Assembly: GCA_964428805.1 (NCBI GenBank)
Contig: CAYRZF010000032.1
Coordinates: 1 to 22,423, forward strand
From: CAYRZF01 sp964428805
GTDB taxonomy: Bacteria; Methylomirabilota; Methylomirabilia; Rokubacteriales; CSP1-6
Length of the DNA stretch: 22,423 bases
Direction: 5' to 3'
Shown here piece by piece: positions 1-7,381 of the stretch. The notes below the pieces were generated by a model. That model was not told where the DNA came from. It made no database searches and was given only the letters and a program-made list of their open reading frames with translations. Both the position numbers and the translations under genes were made by a program. Numbering within the stretch: position 1 is the stretch's first letter; each line of letters opens with the position of its first letter.

Positions 1-1346
1 TTCTTCAGCTCATCACCGACATCCTCGAGCTCTCCAAGATCGAAGCCGACCGCATGACGCTGAAGCTGGCGCCCGTCAACCTCAAGGTCCTCGTAGGCTC
101 CGCGATCGGGAACCTCGAGTTCAAGGCCCTGGAGAAGAAGATCTCCCTGAAGGCGGAGGTGGACCCGGAGATCCCGACGCTACAAGCCGACGAGGTCCGG
201 CTCATGCAGATCCTGAACAACCTGCTCTCCAACGCGGTGAAATTCACCCACGAGGGAGGCGTGACGCTTACCGCCAAGCCGGTCGGCAAGGCCGGCGTGA
301 CCATCTCAGTGCGGGACACCGGGATCGGCATGAGCACCAAGGACCTGGCCAACCTCTTCACCGAGTTCTATCAGGCCGACACTTCCCTCACGCGCAAGTA
401 CGAGGGGACCGGGCTCGGTCTGGCGATCACCAAGCGGCTGGTGGAGGCCATGGGGGGGACCATCACGGTCCAGAGCCGGGCGGGCGAGGGATCCGCGTTC
501 ACCGTGACCCTCCCGCTGGTCGCCGCGGGCGCAGAGGCCGACACCGTCTCCCTCCCGCCGGTGCCCAAACCGGCCAAAGATGCCGCGATGCCGGTCTTGC
601 GGGGAAAGCGCACGGTGCTGGTAATCGACGACGACCCCGAGATCCACACCCTGATCGCCGAAAACCTCAAGGAAACCGGCTCCGAGTTCCTGCGCGCCCT
701 GGATGGGGAGGAAGGGCTCAAACTCGCGCGCGAAGCGCGGCCCGACCTCATCCTGCTCGACATCCGCATGCCCAACAAGGACGGCTGGGAGGTCCTGCAC
801 GATCTCAAGGCCAACACCATCACGGCCGGGATCCCCGTGGTCATCATGAGCTCGGTGGACAACACGTCGCTCGGCTTCTCGCTGGGCGCAGCGGATTATC
901 TGGTCAAGCCGGTTCAGCGGGACGGCCTCTTCCAGGCGCTCGCCCGCCTCTCGATCGGGCCCGGCTCGGGCTACATCCTGGTTGTGGACGATGATCACGA
1001 GTCGGCCACAGTCGTGAAGGAGGCGCTCGAGGTCAAAGACTTCACGGTGGCCGTGGCCTACAACGGCAAGCAGGCGCTCCAGGCGGTGAAGCAGCAGATT
1101 CCCCGCCTCATCGTGCTGGACCTGATGATGCCCGTGATGGATGGTTTCGAAACGCTCGCGCAGCTCAGGAGCGAGCCCGCGACCAAGGACATCCCCGTCG
1201 TGATTCTCACCGCCAAGGATCTCACCCAGCGGGAGCGGGCCGCCCTCGACGGGAAGATCCAAGCGCTCTTTCAGAAAGGGCAGGTCTCCTTGGACCAACT
1301 CATCAGCGACGTTCAGAACGCCATCACGCGGCCGGCGGGGGAATGA
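1..1346 (+). CDS. Hybrid sensor histidine kinase with two C-terminal receiver domains (5' truncated)
   Basis: The gene enters from the left edge; the open frame begins at base 3. The first visible residues (DILELSKIEADRM) are the end of a HisKA dimerisation helix, so the phospho-accepting His and any sensor domain lie outside the window. An HATPase_c domain follows: N box (NNLLSNAVKF, about nt 216-245), G1 box (DTGIGM, about nt 315-335) and G2 box (GTGLGL, about nt 408-425). Two receiver domains come next. REC1 covers roughly nt 609-945, with the phospho-acceptor Asp in LLDIRMP (codon at 759) and Lys in LVKP. REC2 covers roughly nt 975-1330, with Asp in LDLMMP (codon at 1119). The role is autophosphorylation and phosphorelay. 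It overlaps the next gene through ATGA, so it is probably co-transcribed and relays to the two receivers downstream. No HPt domain is visible. Family assignment is certain; the signal sensed is unknown. Confidence 0.95.
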   Translation, partial: LQLITDILELSKIEADRMTLKLAPVNLKVLVGSAIGNLEFKALEKKISLKAEVDPEIPTLQADEVRLMQILNNLLSNAVKFTHEGGVTLTAKPVGKAGVTISVRDTGIGMSTKDLANLFTEFYQADTSLTRKYEGTGLGLAITKRLVEAMGGTITVQSRAGEGSAFTVTLPLVAAGAEADTVSLPPVPKPAKDAAMPVLRGKRTVLVIDDDPEIHTLIAENLKETGSEFLRALDGEEGLKLAREARPDLILLDIRMPNKDGWEVLHDLKANTITAGIPVVIMSSVDNTSLGFSLGAADYLVKPVQRDGLFQALARLSIGPGSGYILVVDDDHESATVVKEALEVKDFTVAVAYNGKQALQAVKQQIPRLIVLDLMMPVMDGFETLAQLRSEPATKDIPVVILTAKDLTQRERAALDGKIQALFQKGQVSLDQLISDVQNAITRPAGE

Positions 1347-1723
1347 TGCCGCCCCTGGTCCTGATCGTGGAGGACATCGAGGACAACCTGGTTCTGATCA
1401 AGAGCCTGCTCGAGATGGCCGACTTCCCCGTCGTGGAGGCCCGGGACGGTCGGGAAGCGATCGCGCAGGCCCAGGCCCACCATCCAGACCTTATCCTCCT
1501 GGATATGTCACTCCCCGAAATCGACGGATGGACCGTGGCCCGCACCCTGCGCCAGAAGCCCGAGTTCGCCTCGACCCTCATCGTGGCCATCACGGCCCAC
1601 GCCATGCCCGGCGACCGGGAGAAAACGCTGGAGGCCGGCTGCGACGAATTTCTGACCAAACCCATCGACGTCCCAAACTTTCTCCCGGCTATCACCAAGA
1701 TCCTGGAGCGAAAAGGTGGCTGA
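1343..1723 (+). CDS. Single-domain response regulator (CheY/DivK-like)
   Basis: A 126-residue protein made only of a receiver domain. Acidic pocket residues lie in VEDIEDN (residues 9-15), the phospho-acceptor Asp is residue 54 in LLDMSLP, the conserved Thr is residue 84 in AITAHA, and the Lys is residue 106 in LTKP. There is no output domain, so it most likely works as a phosphoryl shuttle or by protein-protein contact, as DivK and CheY do. The start ATG overlaps the stop of the hybrid kinase (ATGA); a second ATG follows directly and would shorten the protein by one residue. Its end overlaps the GTG start of the cyclase gene by 8 nt, so the three genes look translationally coupled. Its partner kinase is inferred to be the upstream gene product. 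Confidence 0.93.
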   Translation: MMPPLVLIVEDIEDNLVLIKSLLEMADFPVVEARDGREAIAQAQAHHPDLILLDMSLPEIDGWTVARTLRQKPEFASTLIVAITAHAMPGDREKTLEAGCDEFLTKPIDVPNFLPAITKILERKGG

Positions 1724-2786
1724 GGACCTCAAGGCAACCATCCTGGTCGCCGATGACAACCCGGACAATGTCGAGCTTGTCCGCCAGGTGTTGGCGGGGG
1801 CGGGATACACCGTCGTGACCGCTTTCGACGGCGACGAGGCCCTCGTGAAGGTGGCCGAGACGAACCCCGACCTGATCATCCTCGACGTCATGATGCCGGG
1901 CAAGGACGGCTTCGAAGTGTGCCGGCGCGTCAAGAACTGGGAGCAAACGCGCAACATCCCCGTGCTCATGCTCACGGCCCTCGAGGATGTCGCCGACAAG
2001 GTCCGGGGAATCGAGTCGGGCGCGGACGAGTTTCTCACCAAACCTGTGGACATGGTGGAGCTTCAGACTCGAGTGAAAGCCCAGGTCAAGGCCAAGATCA
2101 ACCGCCAACAGGTCATCGAGAAGAACGCGCTGCTGGAGAAGATCCTGACCCGCTACCTGCCGGAAGAGGTGGTGGCCAAAGTCCTCCAGGACTCCAGTCT
2201 TCTCAAGCTCGGTGGTGTGCGCGACTTCGTCACGGTCCTCTTCGCCGACCTTACCGGATTCACCACCTTCGCCAACTCTGTCCCTCCAGAGCACGTCATG
2301 GAAACGTTGAATCAGACCTTCTCTCGCCTCACGAAGATCATCGCCGACAACCATGGGACGTTTGACAAGTACCTGGGGGACGGCCTGATGGCGTTCTACG
2401 GGGCGCCCATCGCTACCGACAACGACGCCCTGAACGCCATCCGCACCGCCGTGGAGATGCGGGCAGCCTTCCAGGAGCTGAAGGAGCAGTGGGCAGACGG
2501 CCCCCGGGCCGAACTCGGCCTGGCTGTGGGGATCAACTCCGGAGAGGCCATCGTCGGGAACGTCGGTTCCGAACGGCTGATGAACTACACCGTGATCGGC
2601 GACGCCGTGAATATCGCCGCCCGCCTCGAGGAGCTGGCCGGCCCGGGCCAGGTCCTGATCGGCGAGACCACCCGCGCCCTCGCCGAGGACATGGTGGTCG
2701 CCCGGAAGTTCGGCGAGATCGATCTACGGGGTCGCTCCAAGCCGGTGATCGCTTACGAGCTAGTCCGCCTCTTCAAGCCCGCCTAA
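1716..2786 (+). CDS. Response regulator-class III adenylate cyclase fusion
   Basis: A 356-residue protein starting at GTG 1716, overlapping the preceding receiver gene by 8 nt. Residues about 8-120 form a receiver domain with phospho-acceptor Asp57 (LDVMMP) and Lys109 (LTKP). A helical linker (about 120-165) leads to a class III nucleotide cyclase domain (about 168-350). The metal-binding aspartates are both present: Asp178 in LFADLTGF and Asp222 in YLGDGLMAF. Lys218 and Asp296 (VIGDAVNIAARLE) fit ATP rather than GTP specificity, and Asn299 and Arg303 supply the transition-state pair. The protein should be a complete, catalytically competent cyclase that dimerises and makes cAMP when its receiver is phosphorylated, with the upstream hybrid kinase as likely controller (inference). 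It ends 31 bp from the convergent oxidoreductase gene, and I see no clear terminator in that gap. Confidence 0.93.
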   Translation: MAEDLKATILVADDNPDNVELVRQVLAGAGYTVVTAFDGDEALVKVAETNPDLIILDVMMPGKDGFEVCRRVKNWEQTRNIPVLMLTALEDVADKVRGIESGADEFLTKPVDMVELQTRVKAQVKAKINRQQVIEKNALLEKILTRYLPEEVVAKVLQDSSLLKLGGVRDFVTVLFADLTGFTTFANSVPPEHVMETLNQTFSRLTKIIADNHGTFDKYLGDGLMAFYGAPIATDNDALNAIRTAVEMRAAFQELKEQWADGPRAELGLAVGINSGEAIVGNVGSERLMNYTVIGDAVNIAARLEELAGPGQVLIGETTRALAEDMVVARKFGEIDLRGRSKPVIAYELVRLFKPA

Positions 2787-2817
2787 AACCTCGGCGGGGG
2801 GCTCCGTCGTGGCCGAC

Positions 2818-3792
2818 TTACGGCACTTCGTCGAGGGTGACGCGGCGGCCCAACCGCGAGGAGAGTTGGGCGGCCTCTACCACCCGAAGAGCGAGCAGGC
2901 CCTCCTGGACATCCACCACGGGTTTCGTCCGGGCGGCGACGGCCTGGACGAACGCCTGAAGCTCGCGCTTAAGCGGCTCTTCCCCCGCCGCCTTCATCTC
3001 CTCCCGCTCCCCCTCCAGGGCTGTCCACTGGCCGTCCCGACGCTGGTGCCGGTGGCCGAAGACCGTCACGAGGGACCGGCCGAAATCGGCCGCCAGACTC
3101 CCGCGGTCTCCCACCACCAGGCAGTCCCGATAGGTGCCCGGCGCAAAGTACCCGGCCTCCACGAAAGCCGGCACCTCCCCGTACTCGACGGTGGTGAAGG
3201 ACAGATCGTCCAACCCCCGGCCCAGGTAATCCCGCAGCGTGGCCGTTACCGCCGTGGGGGCCCGTCCCAGCAGGTGGGCGAAGAAGTCAAAATAGTGAAT
3301 CGCGTCGGTCTGCGTGACGCCGACGTCGGTCCGGGGGCGCTTGAAACCAGCGAAGCGGCCGGTGAGATATCGCACCCGCCCCACCCGGCCCCCGGCGAGG
3401 CAACGACGGAGCACGTCACTCACGGGATGAAAGCGGAAAATGTGGCCCACCTGGAGGACCCTGCCGGTGGCGGCGACTACTTCCGCTAGCTGTCGCGCCT
3501 CACTCACCGTCACCGTAAGGGGCTTTTCCACGAAGCAGTCCTTGCCCTCCCGGAGACAGCGGGTGGCCAGCTCAAGATGCGTGGCCGCCGGGGTCACGAT
3601 ATCCACCGCATCCACCTTGCTCAGGGCCGAGGTGAAGTCGGAGATGATGCGGGCGGGGTCCAGGCCGTTCTTCGCCGCCAACGCCCGACGCTCAGGGGAG
3701 GCATCGGAGGCCCACACCGTGACCCCGAGGTCGGCGAGCACCCGCAGGTGCTTTTCCCCCCACCGCCCCAGGCCGACGAGCAGAACATTCAC
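2818..3792 (-). CDS. Gfo/Idh/MocA family NAD(P)-dependent oxidoreductase
   Basis: The protein has 324 residues. I place the start at GTG 3792 because translation then opens with a Rossmann strand (VNVLLVGLGRWG, dinucleotide loop at residues 7-12). A GGAG ribosome site precedes it, and it sits 4 bp after the glycosyltransferase stop; the longer upstream reading is that gene's shadow. The family signature EKPLT is at 89-93. A D-x3-H element (TDAIHYFDFF) lies in the C-terminal alpha/beta domain where family members place the catalytic His. These enzymes oxidise or reduce sugars, inositols or nucleotide sugars. Its position after a glycosyltransferase suggests a sugar or nucleotide-sugar substrate, perhaps for a surface glycan (inference). 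The exact substrate cannot be read from the sequence. It is the last gene of the leftward DUF507-ubiX operon. Confidence 0.9.
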   Translation of the reverse strand: MNVLLVGLGRWGEKHLRVLADLGVTVWASDASPERRALAAKNGLDPARIISDFTSALSKVDAVDIVTPAATHLELATRCLREGKDCFVEKPLTVTVSEARQLAEVVAATGRVLQVGHIFRFHPVSDVLRRCLAGGRVGRVRYLTGRFAGFKRPRTDVGVTQTDAIHYFDFFAHLLGRAPTAVTATLRDYLGRGLDDLSFTTVEYGEVPAFVEAGYFAPGTYRDCLVVGDRGSLAADFGRSLVTVFGHRHQRRDGQWTALEGEREEMKAAGEEPLKRELQAFVQAVAARTKPVVDVQEGLLALRVVEAAQLSSRLGRRVTLDEVP

Positions 3793-3796
3793 CGGC

Positions 3797-4552
3797 TCAC
3801 TCCTCGCCGAGGCCGCCGCCCAGGTCTTCGACCACTTGGTAGCGGAGCTGGCGATCCGCCATCCAGCGCACGGCGAGGAGGTCGAGAAACGCGGGCACCG
3901 CGCGGTTGCCGATGCCATACTTCGACTCCCCGAAGCGCCGCGGGCGGTGGTTGATGGGAACTTCCAGCACCCGGTATCCCTGCATGCGCAGGAGCGTGGG
4001 AATGAAGCGGTGGAACCCGCGGTAGAGGGTGAGCCCGCGCAGGCATTCACGGCGGAAGGCGCGAAAGGTGCAACCGCTGTCATGGATCGAGTCGCGGCTG
4101 ATGGCGTTCCGCACGGCATTGGCGATGCGAGAGGAGACCCTCCGGATCCACGAATCCGCGCGGCGTGTCCGCCAGCCCGTCACCGCGTCCCAGCGGTCGA
4201 GGTGCGAGAGCAGCAGGGGGATGTCGTGCGGATCACTTTGAAGGTCGGAGTCCATGGTCACCACCCGCCGCCCGCGAACGGCCTTAAACCCGGCATCGGT
4301 GGCGGCAGTCTGGCCGGAATTTGCCTTGAAGCGGACGAGGCGCACGCGGGCATCCTGGTCGCGAAAGCCGCGGATCAGTTCGGCGCTCCGATCCCGGCTT
4401 CCGTCGTCCACGAAGACGATCTCGTAGTTCAGCCCCGCCGGGTCGAGGACTTCCCGAATTTCAGACCAGAGGAGAGAAAGGTTGGCCTCCTCGTTGTACA
4501 CCGGGATGACCAGCGAGAGGTCCAGGTCGGGGGGCAACCGAAGGCTAGGCAC
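3797..4552 (-). CDS. Family 2 glycosyltransferase, DPM1/GtrB-like
   Basis: A 251-residue GT-A-fold enzyme starting at GTG 4552, overlapping the ubiX stop by 8 nt. The N-terminal signature LSLVIPVYNEEANL (about residues 12-25) and VFVDDGSRD (47-54) bind the nucleotide sugar. The metal-binding DSD is at 101-103 in TMDSDLQSDP. The later PINHRPRRFGESKYG element is typical of polyprenyl-phosphate mannosyl or glucosyl transferases (dolichol-phosphate-mannose-synthase-like). The C-terminal pair of membrane helices found in ArnC or GtrB is missing: the chain ends about 20 residues after the helix LLAVRWMADRQLRY, so it is probably a peripheral membrane enzyme. It likely charges undecaprenyl phosphate with a sugar; which sugar is unknown. 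Neighbours (UbiX and a Gfo/Idh oxidoreductase) do not settle the pathway. Confidence 0.9.
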   Translation of the reverse strand: MPSLRLPPDLDLSLVIPVYNEEANLSLLWSEIREVLDPAGLNYEIVFVDDGSRDRSAELIRGFRDQDARVRLVRFKANSGQTAATDAGFKAVRGRRVVTMDSDLQSDPHDIPLLLSHLDRWDAVTGWRTRRADSWIRRVSSRIANAVRNAISRDSIHDSGCTFRAFRRECLRGLTLYRGFHRFIPTLLRMQGYRVLEVPINHRPRRFGESKYGIGNRAVPAFLDLLAVRWMADRQLRYQVVEDLGGGLGEE

Positions 4553-5153
4553 CGGGAGGATCGAGCTGGGGCGACCTGGGATGAGTGCCCTTCCACTCCT
4601 CCGTGAGCCGGTGCGGGAGCCGGAGGTGGTCCAGCACGCGGGCGAGGGTGTGGACGATCAGGTCGTCGATCTGCTTCGGACGGTTGTAGAAGGCGGGCAT
4701 GGGTGGGAGCACAACCGCCCCCATCTCGACCAAGGCCAGGAGACACCGGAGGTGGCCGGCGTGCAGCGGACTCTCCCGGACCAGGAGAATCAACGGGCGG
4801 CGCTCCTTCAGCGTCACGTCCGCCGCTCGGGAGAGGAGCGTATCCGAGTGGCAGTACGCGACGGCGGATGCCGTCTTGATGCTGCATGGGACGATGGCCA
4901 TGCCGTCCGTGCGGAAGGAGCCGGAGGCCAGGGCCGCCCCGATGTCCCGGTCGTCGTAGTGCCGGTGAGCCAGGGCCTCGACCTCCCCGACCGCGTAGTC
5001 GGTCTCCTCAACGATGGTCCGCTTGCCCGGCCCCGAAATGACCAGGTGGATTTCGACGTCGGGGAACCCGCGCAGCAGCTCGAGGAAGCGGACGCCGTAA
5101 ATCACCCCGCTGGCACCGGTGATTCCCACGACGATCCGCTTGACGGCAGCCAC
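4545..5153 (-). CDS. ubiX: Flavin prenyltransferase UbiX
   Basis: A 202-residue protein starting at GTG 5153, preceded by GGGAG at suitable spacing. UbiX joins a dimethylallyl group to reduced FMN to make prenylated FMN, the cofactor of UbiD-type (de)carboxylases. Family motifs are all present: GITGASG (residues 10-16, FMN phosphate loop), SGSF (77-80), PCSIKT (89-94), the RESPLH element (126-131) and PAFYNRP (153-159). Length is usual for the family. No ubiD lies in the window, so the client decarboxylase (ubiquinone or menaquinone synthesis, or aromatic metabolism) must be elsewhere. It sits between the DUF507 pair and the glycosyltransferase in one leftward operon; the 16-bp gap to the upstream DUF507 gene and the 8-nt overlap downstream suggest a single transcript. 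Confidence 0.95.
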   Translation of the reverse strand: MAAVKRIVVGITGASGVIYGVRFLELLRGFPDVEIHLVISGPGKRTIVEETDYAVGEVEALAHRHYDDRDIGAALASGSFRTDGMAIVPCSIKTASAVAYCHSDTLLSRAADVTLKERRPLILLVRESPLHAGHLRCLLALVEMGAVVLPPMPAFYNRPKQIDDLIVHTLARVLDHLRLPHRLTEEWKGTHPRSPQLDPPGA

Positions 5154-5169
5154 TCTTCGCTCTCCCTGG

Positions 5170-5460
5170 CTAGAGGCGGAAGCGCTTCTTGAATACCTCG
5201 CCGCGGGTCTTGTTGTACAGGATCTCCCATTCCTGGCTTCCCTCGGGGGCGGGCCGGGAGTAGGAGGAGAGGATCCGGCGGACTTCCTGGTCGATGGATT
5301 CCTCGAGCTTGGATTCGTCGGTGAGGGTCCGGATCACCTCATTCCTGAGGTCCTTCCGGGTCTCCTCATCGCCGTTCCTCATCACCACCCCGGGCGTGGC
5401 CTGGAGCTCGGCGACGATGCGGTCCGCCAGGTAGAAGATGCGTTCGCGGCTCATCCGCAT
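5170..5460 (-). CDS. DUF507 family protein (second of a tandem pair)
   Basis: A 96-residue, highly charged, helix-rich protein with no signal peptide or membrane segment. The pattern (MSRERIFYLADRIV at the start, an ExxxRxxxRN helix in the middle, EEsIDQEVRRILSSY near the C-terminal third) fits DUF507, a family of unknown function that I recall from several Gram-negative, often anaerobic or deep-branching lineages. Its start ATG shares one base with the stop of the upstream gene (TGATG), so the pair is translationally coupled. A second in-frame ATG at codon 3 is also possible. It resembles its upstream neighbour in layout and helix pattern, which suggests an old tandem duplication. The function is unknown and co-transcription with ubiX is the only clue. 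Confidence 0.8.
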   Translation of the reverse strand: MRMSRERIFYLADRIVAELQATPGVVMRNGDEETRKDLRNEVIRTLTDESKLEESIDQEVRRILSSYSRPAPEGSQEWEILYNKTRGEVFKKRFRL

Positions 5461-5738
5461 CAGAGGATAAACCCCCGCTCCCGGGCCAGCTTGCCCTTGA
5501 CCATGGCCAGAAGACGGGCGTAGTCAACTGCGGCGTCCCGGATCTTCTTGGTGTGCTCGAGGAGAATCTGCCGGGCCTCCGCGTTCAGGCGCTCTTCGGC
5601 CTGGAGGTTCTCCAAGAGAACCTTGCGAACGGCCGCACGGGCCGTGGCCTCATCTTTGGCCTCGACGAACTTTTTGACGACAAGCCGCTTCAGCACGGCG
5701 TCGGCCATCCGGTCAGCGATCTCTTTGCGTCGGGGCAT
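5460..5738 (-). CDS. DUF507 family protein (first of a tandem pair)
   Basis: A 92-residue, lysine- and arginine-rich, all-helical protein starting at ATG 5738. The core (an AVRKVLLENLQAEE helix followed by LNAEARQILLEH) parallels the downstream DUF507 protein (NEVIRTLTDESKLEE then IDQEVRRILSSY), although overall identity is low. It has no cysteines, metal motif or membrane segment. It is the first gene of the leftward operon, with a sigma70-like promoter at 5773-5802 and about 35 nt of leader between the -10 box and the start codon. No function is known. The pair may form a heterodimer, which is speculative. Confidence 0.75.
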   Translation of the reverse strand: MPRRKEIADRMADAVLKRLVVKKFVEAKDEATARAAVRKVLLENLQAEERLNAEARQILLEHTKKIRDAAVDYARLLAMVKGKLARERGFIL

Positions 5739-5772
5739 CTCGCTGGTTCAACACCGCTTCCAGTCCGCCCAC

Positions 5773-5802
5773 AGACTACACGGGAGGCCTTCGGGGTGTC
5801 AA
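5773..5802 (-). promoter_or_regulatory. Sigma70-like promoter for the DUF507-ubiX operon
   Basis: On the minus strand a perfect -35 box TTGACA (5797-5802) is followed after 18 bp by TAGTCT (5773-5778), a weak -10 box. It lies in the 83-bp gap between the histidine kinase stop and the first DUF507 gene. No terminator for the kinase operon is obvious in the gap, so read-through from upstream is possible. Confidence 0.55.
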
Positions 5803-5821
5803 GGCGAAGCCCGCGAGAAAT

Positions 5822-7381
5822 CTAAGCGGATTGGGTTTTCCCGGGCGACCGCGCGGTCGGCAGGCTGACAATGAAGCGGCTCCCCACCCCGACCTCGCTC
5901 TCGACGCGGACCCGGCCTCCCTGAGCCTCGACCAGGGACTTCACCAGGGCGAGCCCGAGGCCGAGACCTCCGACGTGGCCGGTTTCCGGGTGGAGAAGGC
6001 GAGAGTACTTGTCGAAGACCCGGGGCAGGGCTTCGGCGGGGATCCCGATCCCCTGGTCCTCCACGCTCAGTTCCACCCGCCCGGCCCCCTCGGCGGCCGC
6101 GCCCGCTCGGATACGCACCGGCCCACCCCCGGGGGAGTACTTGATGGCGTTAGAGAGCAGATTCTTCAGCACGCGATCGAGCGCGTCGTGATCGGCGAGG
6201 ACCGGTGGGAGGCCGTCGGGGATGTCGCACTCGATCATGTACAAATCGCTCTGCGCCCTGAACAGGTCAACGTTCGCATCAATCAGCGGTCCGAGCGCGA
6301 GGGGCCGTGGCCGGAGCGCGCTCTCCCGCCCGCTTTCGATTCGCGAGAGATCCAGGAGGTCGGTGACGATCCGTCCCAACCGCTCAGCCTCGCGATGAAT
6401 TGCCTCCAGACAGCGCCGGGCGTCCTCCACCGACAGCGGGCGCGTGAGAAGCAGCTCGCTGAACCCCTGGATGGACGTCAACGGAGTCCTGAGCTCGTGG
6501 GACACGATGGAGACGAAGTCTGACTTCGTCCGATCCAGCTCCCTGAGCCGCTCGGTCGCGGCCCCGATCTTTTCCTCCAGCTCCTCGGCGAATCGGCGCT
6601 GGCGGTCCACCAGGCGGGCGTTTTCGATGCCGAGCGCCAGTTGAAGGCCCAGCGTCTCGACCGTGGCGCGGAGCTCCCGGCCAAACCCCCCTCGGCGTTC
6701 AACGGCGAGCACCCCGATGCGCCCCTCCCGGGCGCTGAGCGGCACCAGGAGCAAGCGCCGGGGCGGCGCCGCGTTGAACGGAGTCGGGCCGAAGCGCGGG
6801 TCGCTCTCCACATCTCTCACGAAGAGGCTCTGCCCTTCCCTCAACACCCACGCCGCCGCCGAGTCGGCTTCAACGGCGCCGCGCTCCTGCTCTCTCTCAC
6901 CCCGTGTGACGACCAACGGCTCTGAACCGTACGGCATCAGCGCGATCGCAACCGCCCGGGCTTCGAGGGCAACCTTAAGCTGCCCCGCTGCTTCCCCCAG
7001 GAGGTGCCCGGGCGCTCCGCCGCCGGTCAGAGTGCGGTGGAGCGCCAGCAGTAGATGATACCGAGCGGCCTGGTGGCGCGCCCGGCGGGCCAGGGACCCC
7101 ATCACGCTTCCGACGAAAGGGAACAGACCGAGGCTGATGAGTCCCTCCACGCTCTCCGCCGTGAGGCCGCCGCGCTCGATGGCCGGCAGGACGAACGGGG
7201 CGTAAAGCAGCGCGGCCAGGAGCCCTCCTCCCCCGCCGCCGAGGCCGCCGAAGCGGAGTGCCGCCCACAGGGTCGGCAGGACATAGAGGTGTCGGAGCCC
7301 CGACGCGGGACCCGCGTCCACCCAGGCGAGTCCCGCCGTGATCGCTCCGAAGCAGAAGAGGATTCCAGCCCACCCGCTCAC
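5822..7381 (-). CDS. Membrane sensor histidine kinase with GAF domain
   Basis: A 519-residue protein. The start is GTG 7381, whose GTGA overlaps the stop of the CPBP gene; the longer upstream reading is that gene's shadow. Residues about 3-98 hold four hydrophobic segments (for example AGILFCFGAITAGLAWV and LLAALLYAPFVLPAI), a membrane sensor with almost no extracytoplasmic loop. A GAF domain (about 120-258) follows, then a short coiled coil. The HisKA domain has phospho-accepting His295 in SIVSHELRTPLTS. The HATPase_c domain has an N box (NLLSNAIKYS, near 408), G1 (DQGIGIP) and G2 (GGLGLGLALV, near 473). It lacks its own receiver, so the stand-alone receiver first in this operon is the natural partner (inference). 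It probably senses a membrane-soluble or intracellular cue. It ends 83 bp before the DUF507 operon. Confidence 0.93.
   Translation of the reverse strand: MSGWAGILFCFGAITAGLAWVDAGPASGLRHLYVLPTLWAALRFGGLGGGGGGLLAALLYAPFVLPAIERGGLTAESVEGLISLGLFPFVGSVMGSLARRARHQAARYHLLLALHRTLTGGGAPGHLLGEAAGQLKVALEARAVAIALMPYGSEPLVVTRGEREQERGAVEADSAAAWVLREGQSLFVRDVESDPRFGPTPFNAAPPRRLLLVPLSAREGRIGVLAVERRGGFGRELRATVETLGLQLALGIENARLVDRQRRFAEELEEKIGAATERLRELDRTKSDFVSIVSHELRTPLTSIQGFSELLLTRPLSVEDARRCLEAIHREAERLGRIVTDLLDLSRIESGRESALRPRPLALGPLIDANVDLFRAQSDLYMIECDIPDGLPPVLADHDALDRVLKNLLSNAIKYSPGGGPVRIRAGAAAEGAGRVELSVEDQGIGIPAEALPRVFDKYSRLLHPETGHVGGLGLGLALVKSLVEAQGGRVRVESEVGVGSRFIVSLPTARSPGKTQSA

Noticed and set aside
306..1298. 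A 330-codon minus-strand frame over the hybrid kinase
   Set aside because: The + strand frame has every kinase and receiver motif; this one is its mirror with no family features.
2787..2817. A terminator between the convergent cyclase and oxidoreductase genes
   Set aside because: The 31-bp gap has a G-run but no convincing stem followed by T residues.
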